Assembly (NCBI GenBank): GCA_903871975.1
Contig: CAIQIY010000067.1
Coordinates: forward strand, 1-7,820
DNA: 7,820 nt
Reading direction: 5' to 3'
Source: an uncultured Chloroflexota bacterium
GTDB taxonomy: Bacteria > Chloroflexota > Chloroflexia > Chloroflexales > Roseiflexaceae
Below, one piece after another: positions 5,899 through 7,820 of this stretch. Position 1 is the stretch's first letter. Each line of letters starts with the position of its first letter. Both the position numbers and the translations under genes were made by a program. The notes below the pieces were generated by a model that saw only the letters and a program-made list of their open reading frames with translations, was not told where the DNA came from and did no database searches.

Positions 5899-7155
5899 GT
5901 GCATGATCAATCGGCCGAGATCGAGCTCGACCTCGACGGGATTGCGCAGGGTGGCGAGGCCGTCGGCCGGCACCACGGCATGGTCATCTTCGTCGGCGGT
6001 GGCATTCCTGGCGAACGAGTGCGCGTGCGAGTGGTAGAACAACGGGCCGGCTTCGGCCGTGCCCACATCCGCGAGCTGTTGCGCACTTCGCCTGATCGGA
6101 TCGCCGAGCTGGACCCGACGGCGACGCATGCAGGCTGGCAGCACATTGCGCATGCAGCGCAGCAGCGCCTGCGTCGCAGCATCGTCGCCGAACAACTCGT
6201 CAAGTTCTGCGGCATCGATCCCGCGATCGTCGAGCCGACCATCGCCACAGCGACACCCTGGCACTACCGGAACACCCTGCGCGTACACGTTGCCGGTCGC
6301 CAGGTCGGGTATTACCGCCCGGGCAGTCGCGCGATCCAGCCGCGCACCACCGATCCGCTGGCGCAACCGCTGCTGAATGTCGCACTCGCACGCTTCGCCG
6401 CCGCGCTGGCCGATGGGCCGCCCATTCCCGCCGGCGACATGACGCTGCGGTTGAGCGAGACGCAGCAGTACATCGTCGCGGCGTGGCACGGCACGAACGC
6501 CGCACGGCCGGTGCTGGCACGCTGGCGTGGTGCGACGCCGGCGCTCGCCGGGATTGCGATGGACATGGACGCAGATGACGCCGCGATCGGCGCGACCGAC
6601 GTCATCGAGCGCATCGATCCAGTCGTCTGGGCGCTGCATCCGATGACCTTCACCCAACCGAACCTCGGCGCAGCGCGGCGTCTGTTCGAGCTGATCCATG
6701 CCGGTCTGCAGCTGCGTGGTGGCGAGCACGTCCTCGATCTGTACTGCGGCGCCGGAACATTCACATTGCCGCTCGCCAGCCATGGGGTACATGTCACCGG
6801 CATCGAGGAGCAGCCGCAGGCGGTGCGTGATGCGCAACGCAGCGCGCGATACAGCGGGCTCGGTGGGGCAACGTTTGTGGCCGGGCGCGCCGAAGACTAC
6901 ACAGCAACACTACCGCGCCAGTTCGATGCCGTCGTCCTCGATCCGCCGCGACGTGGGTGCCATCCACGGGTGCTCGCGGCACTTGGCCGGCTCGCAGCCA
7001 GGCGCGTGGCATATGTCTCGTGTCACCCTGGCACACTGGCCCGCGATTGCCGCCAGTTGATCGACGTCGGCTATCGGCTGTGTCGCGTCACCCCGGTCGA
7101 TTCGTTCCCCCAGACACCACACGTCGAGGCGGTTGCCATTCTGGAACGGGGATGA
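5899..7155 (+). CDS. TRAM-domain RNA (uracil-C5)-methyltransferase lacking the Fe-S motif
   Basis: This 418-residue SAM-dependent enzyme of the TrmA/RlmC/RlmD family should make 5-methyluridine in tRNA or 23S rRNA in the cytosol. Residues about 5-60 form a TRAM RNA-binding domain (GIAQGGEAVGR, then the glycine turn GGGIPGERV). The C-terminal Rossmann-like methyltransferase domain is intact: FTQPN (251-255), SAM loop VLDLYCGAGTF (278-288), DPPRRG (348-353), nucleophile Cys375 in SCHPGTLARD, and general base Glu410 in DSFPQTPHVE (401-410). The cluster region is not intact. Where relatives have CPxxxxCGGCxxQHI, this protein has DPTATHAGWQHI (72-83), shorter and without cysteine, and the later CPL motif reads DPL (152-154). 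It therefore probably binds no [4Fe-4S] cluster. E. coli TrmA also lacks a cluster but has no TRAM domain. The target base (tRNA U54, or 23S U747 or U1939) cannot be assigned. The GTG start follows from the GAGGTG site 6 nt upstream. Confidence 0.9.
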   Translation: MHDQSAEIELDLDGIAQGGEAVGRHHGMVIFVGGGIPGERVRVRVVEQRAGFGRAHIRELLRTSPDRIAELDPTATHAGWQHIAHAAQQRLRRSIVAEQLVKFCGIDPAIVEPTIATATPWHYRNTLRVHVAGRQVGYYRPGSRAIQPRTTDPLAQPLLNVALARFAAALADGPPIPAGDMTLRLSETQQYIVAAWHGTNAARPVLARWRGATPALAGIAMDMDADDAAIGATDVIERIDPVVWALHPMTFTQPNLGAARRLFELIHAGLQLRGGEHVLDLYCGAGTFTLPLASHGVHVTGIEEQPQAVRDAQRSARYSGLGGATFVAGRAEDYTATLPRQFDAVVLDPPRRGCHPRVLAALGRLAARRVAYVSCHPGTLARDCRQLIDVGYRLCRVTPVDSFPQTPHVEAVAILERG

Positions 7156-7333
7156 TGGCATACGCCCACGCGACGATCATTGGCGCATGGCCACGCCCAG
7201 GGGCACCCCGGATGGCGCCGGCATCGTGGCCAACGGTGGTCCCTGCTGCATACCTCCGGCGCCTCGCGATGGCACATCGACGAGAACCCGCGCACCGCGG
7301 CGGCAGCATCGGTGAGCACACCAGGAATCGAGC
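7156..7333. other. Intergenic gap with two interleaved inverted repeats
   Basis: No gene or clear promoter is seen in this 178-bp gap. It contains TGGCCACG (7188-7195) with CGTGGCCA (7225-7232), and GGCGCCGG (7214-7221) with CCGGCGCC (7256-7263). The two pairs interleave, so both cannot form as simple nested hairpins. Either could act as a weak terminator for the methyltransferase or as a binding site near the regulator gene. Both are short and may be chance in GC-rich DNA. Confidence 0.3.
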
Positions 7334-7820
7334 ATGACCGTACGGCTTGAACTGCTCGGGCCACCACGCATCCTGCGTGACGGCGTGGTCATCGACATTC
7401 CGCGCCGACGCACGCGTGCCGTGTTATGGCGGCTCGCCGCGCCAGGTGGGCGGGTTGCGCGTGATCAGCTGCTGGCGTATTTCTGGCCCGATCTCGAGCG
7501 ACCGATGGCGTTGCAACAACTGCGCTCGGCGCTCCACACCCTGCGCCGCGCGCTTGGCCCGCTGATCCTGAGCGACGAGCTATCGCTCGGCCTGGCACCC
7601 GACGTCGTGGTCGACTGGCGAACGCTCGACCGGCTGCTGGTGGCACGTGCGCCCGATCCGGGGGCGCTGGCATCCTGCCTCGACGCAGTCCACGGTGATC
7701 TGCTGGCCGGAGTCACGCTGGCGGCTGCGCCGCAATTCGAGGCGTGGCTCACGCTGGAGCGCGAGCACTGTGCGGGGCAGATTCAGCGTGGCATGGTGAT
7801 CCTGGCGCAGCACGCCGCCA
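7334..7820 (+). CDS. BTAD/SARP-like transcriptional regulator, N-terminal part (cut by window end)
   Basis: The frame is open from ATG 7334 to the end of the window: 162 complete codons plus one base. Residues about 1-95 look like an OmpR/SARP-type winged-helix DNA-binding domain. It opens with VRLELLGPPRILRDG (3-17) and carries the hallmark FWPDLERPMALQQLRSAL (50-67) followed by HTLRRALG (68-75), the helix expected to contact DNA. VVDWRTLDRLL (92-102) begins the bacterial transcriptional activator domain, a helical repeat region, and the AAPQFEAWLTLERE stretch (131-144) is typical of it. Relatives in Chloroflexota and Actinomycetota are often long proteins with an ATPase and TPR repeats after this point; that part lies outside the window. 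AGGA (7323-7326) is 7 nt before the ATG. Targets are unknown. Confidence 0.88.
   Translation, partial: MTVRLELLGPPRILRDGVVIDIPRRRTRAVLWRLAAPGGRVARDQLLAYFWPDLERPMALQQLRSALHTLRRALGPLILSDELSLGLAPDVVVDWRTLDRLLVARAPDPGALASCLDAVHGDLLAGVTLAAAPQFEAWLTLEREHCAGQIQRGMVILAQHAA

Noticed and set aside
5893..6837. Antisense open frame of 314 codons inside the methyltransferase
   Set aside because: It lies opposite a gene with intact SAM and catalytic motifs and shows no domain of its own.

Overview
The window is GC-rich bacterial DNA (well over 60% G+C by eye). It carries six protein genes, all on the + strand. The set suggests a Chloroflexota bacterium (Roseiflexus/Kouleothrix/Herpetosiphon type): a BTAD-type regulator, a secreted M23 peptidase with a LamG-like jellyroll domain, and an AcuI/YhdH reductase, in a genome with GTG starts and recognisable Shine-Dalgarno sites. 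This placement is an inference from gene content; no rRNA or other phylogenetic marker is present.

Layout. 1-415: no convincing gene, with a perfect 15-bp hairpin at its left end. 416-1960: a divergent aldehyde dehydrogenase with its catalytic Cys and Glu intact. 1961-2098: a gap holding a strong spaced palindrome next to an extended -10 box. 2099-3094: a zinc-independent MDR enoyl reductase of the AcuI/YhdH (acrylyl-CoA reductase) family. 3116-5155: a secreted M23 peptidase with LamG-like and Ig-like domains, 21 bp downstream of acuI and probably co-transcribed. 5156-5316: a gap with a near-perfect sigma-70 promoter. 5317-5790: a four-helix membrane protein with conserved-looking histidines. 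5791-5898: a gap with nested inverted repeats. 5899-7155: a TRAM-domain RNA m5U methyltransferase that has lost every iron-sulfur cysteine. 7156-7333: a non-coding gap. 7334 to the window end: the N-terminal part of a BTAD/SARP-like regulator.

How the genes relate. Apart from the short acuI-peptidase spacing, the genes look like independent housekeeping or accessory units separated by gaps with hairpins or promoters. The aldehyde dehydrogenase and the acrylyl-CoA-reductase-like enzyme could both act on short-chain aldehyde or acyl-CoA intermediates, but the palindrome and promoter-like site between them argue against simple co-transcription. I found no CRISPR array, insertion sequence, phage module, tRNA or defence system, and nothing that amounts to a clearly new multi-gene system. 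The most unusual points are the cluster-less TRAM methyltransferase, the domain architecture of the peptidase, and the structured intergenic palindromes.
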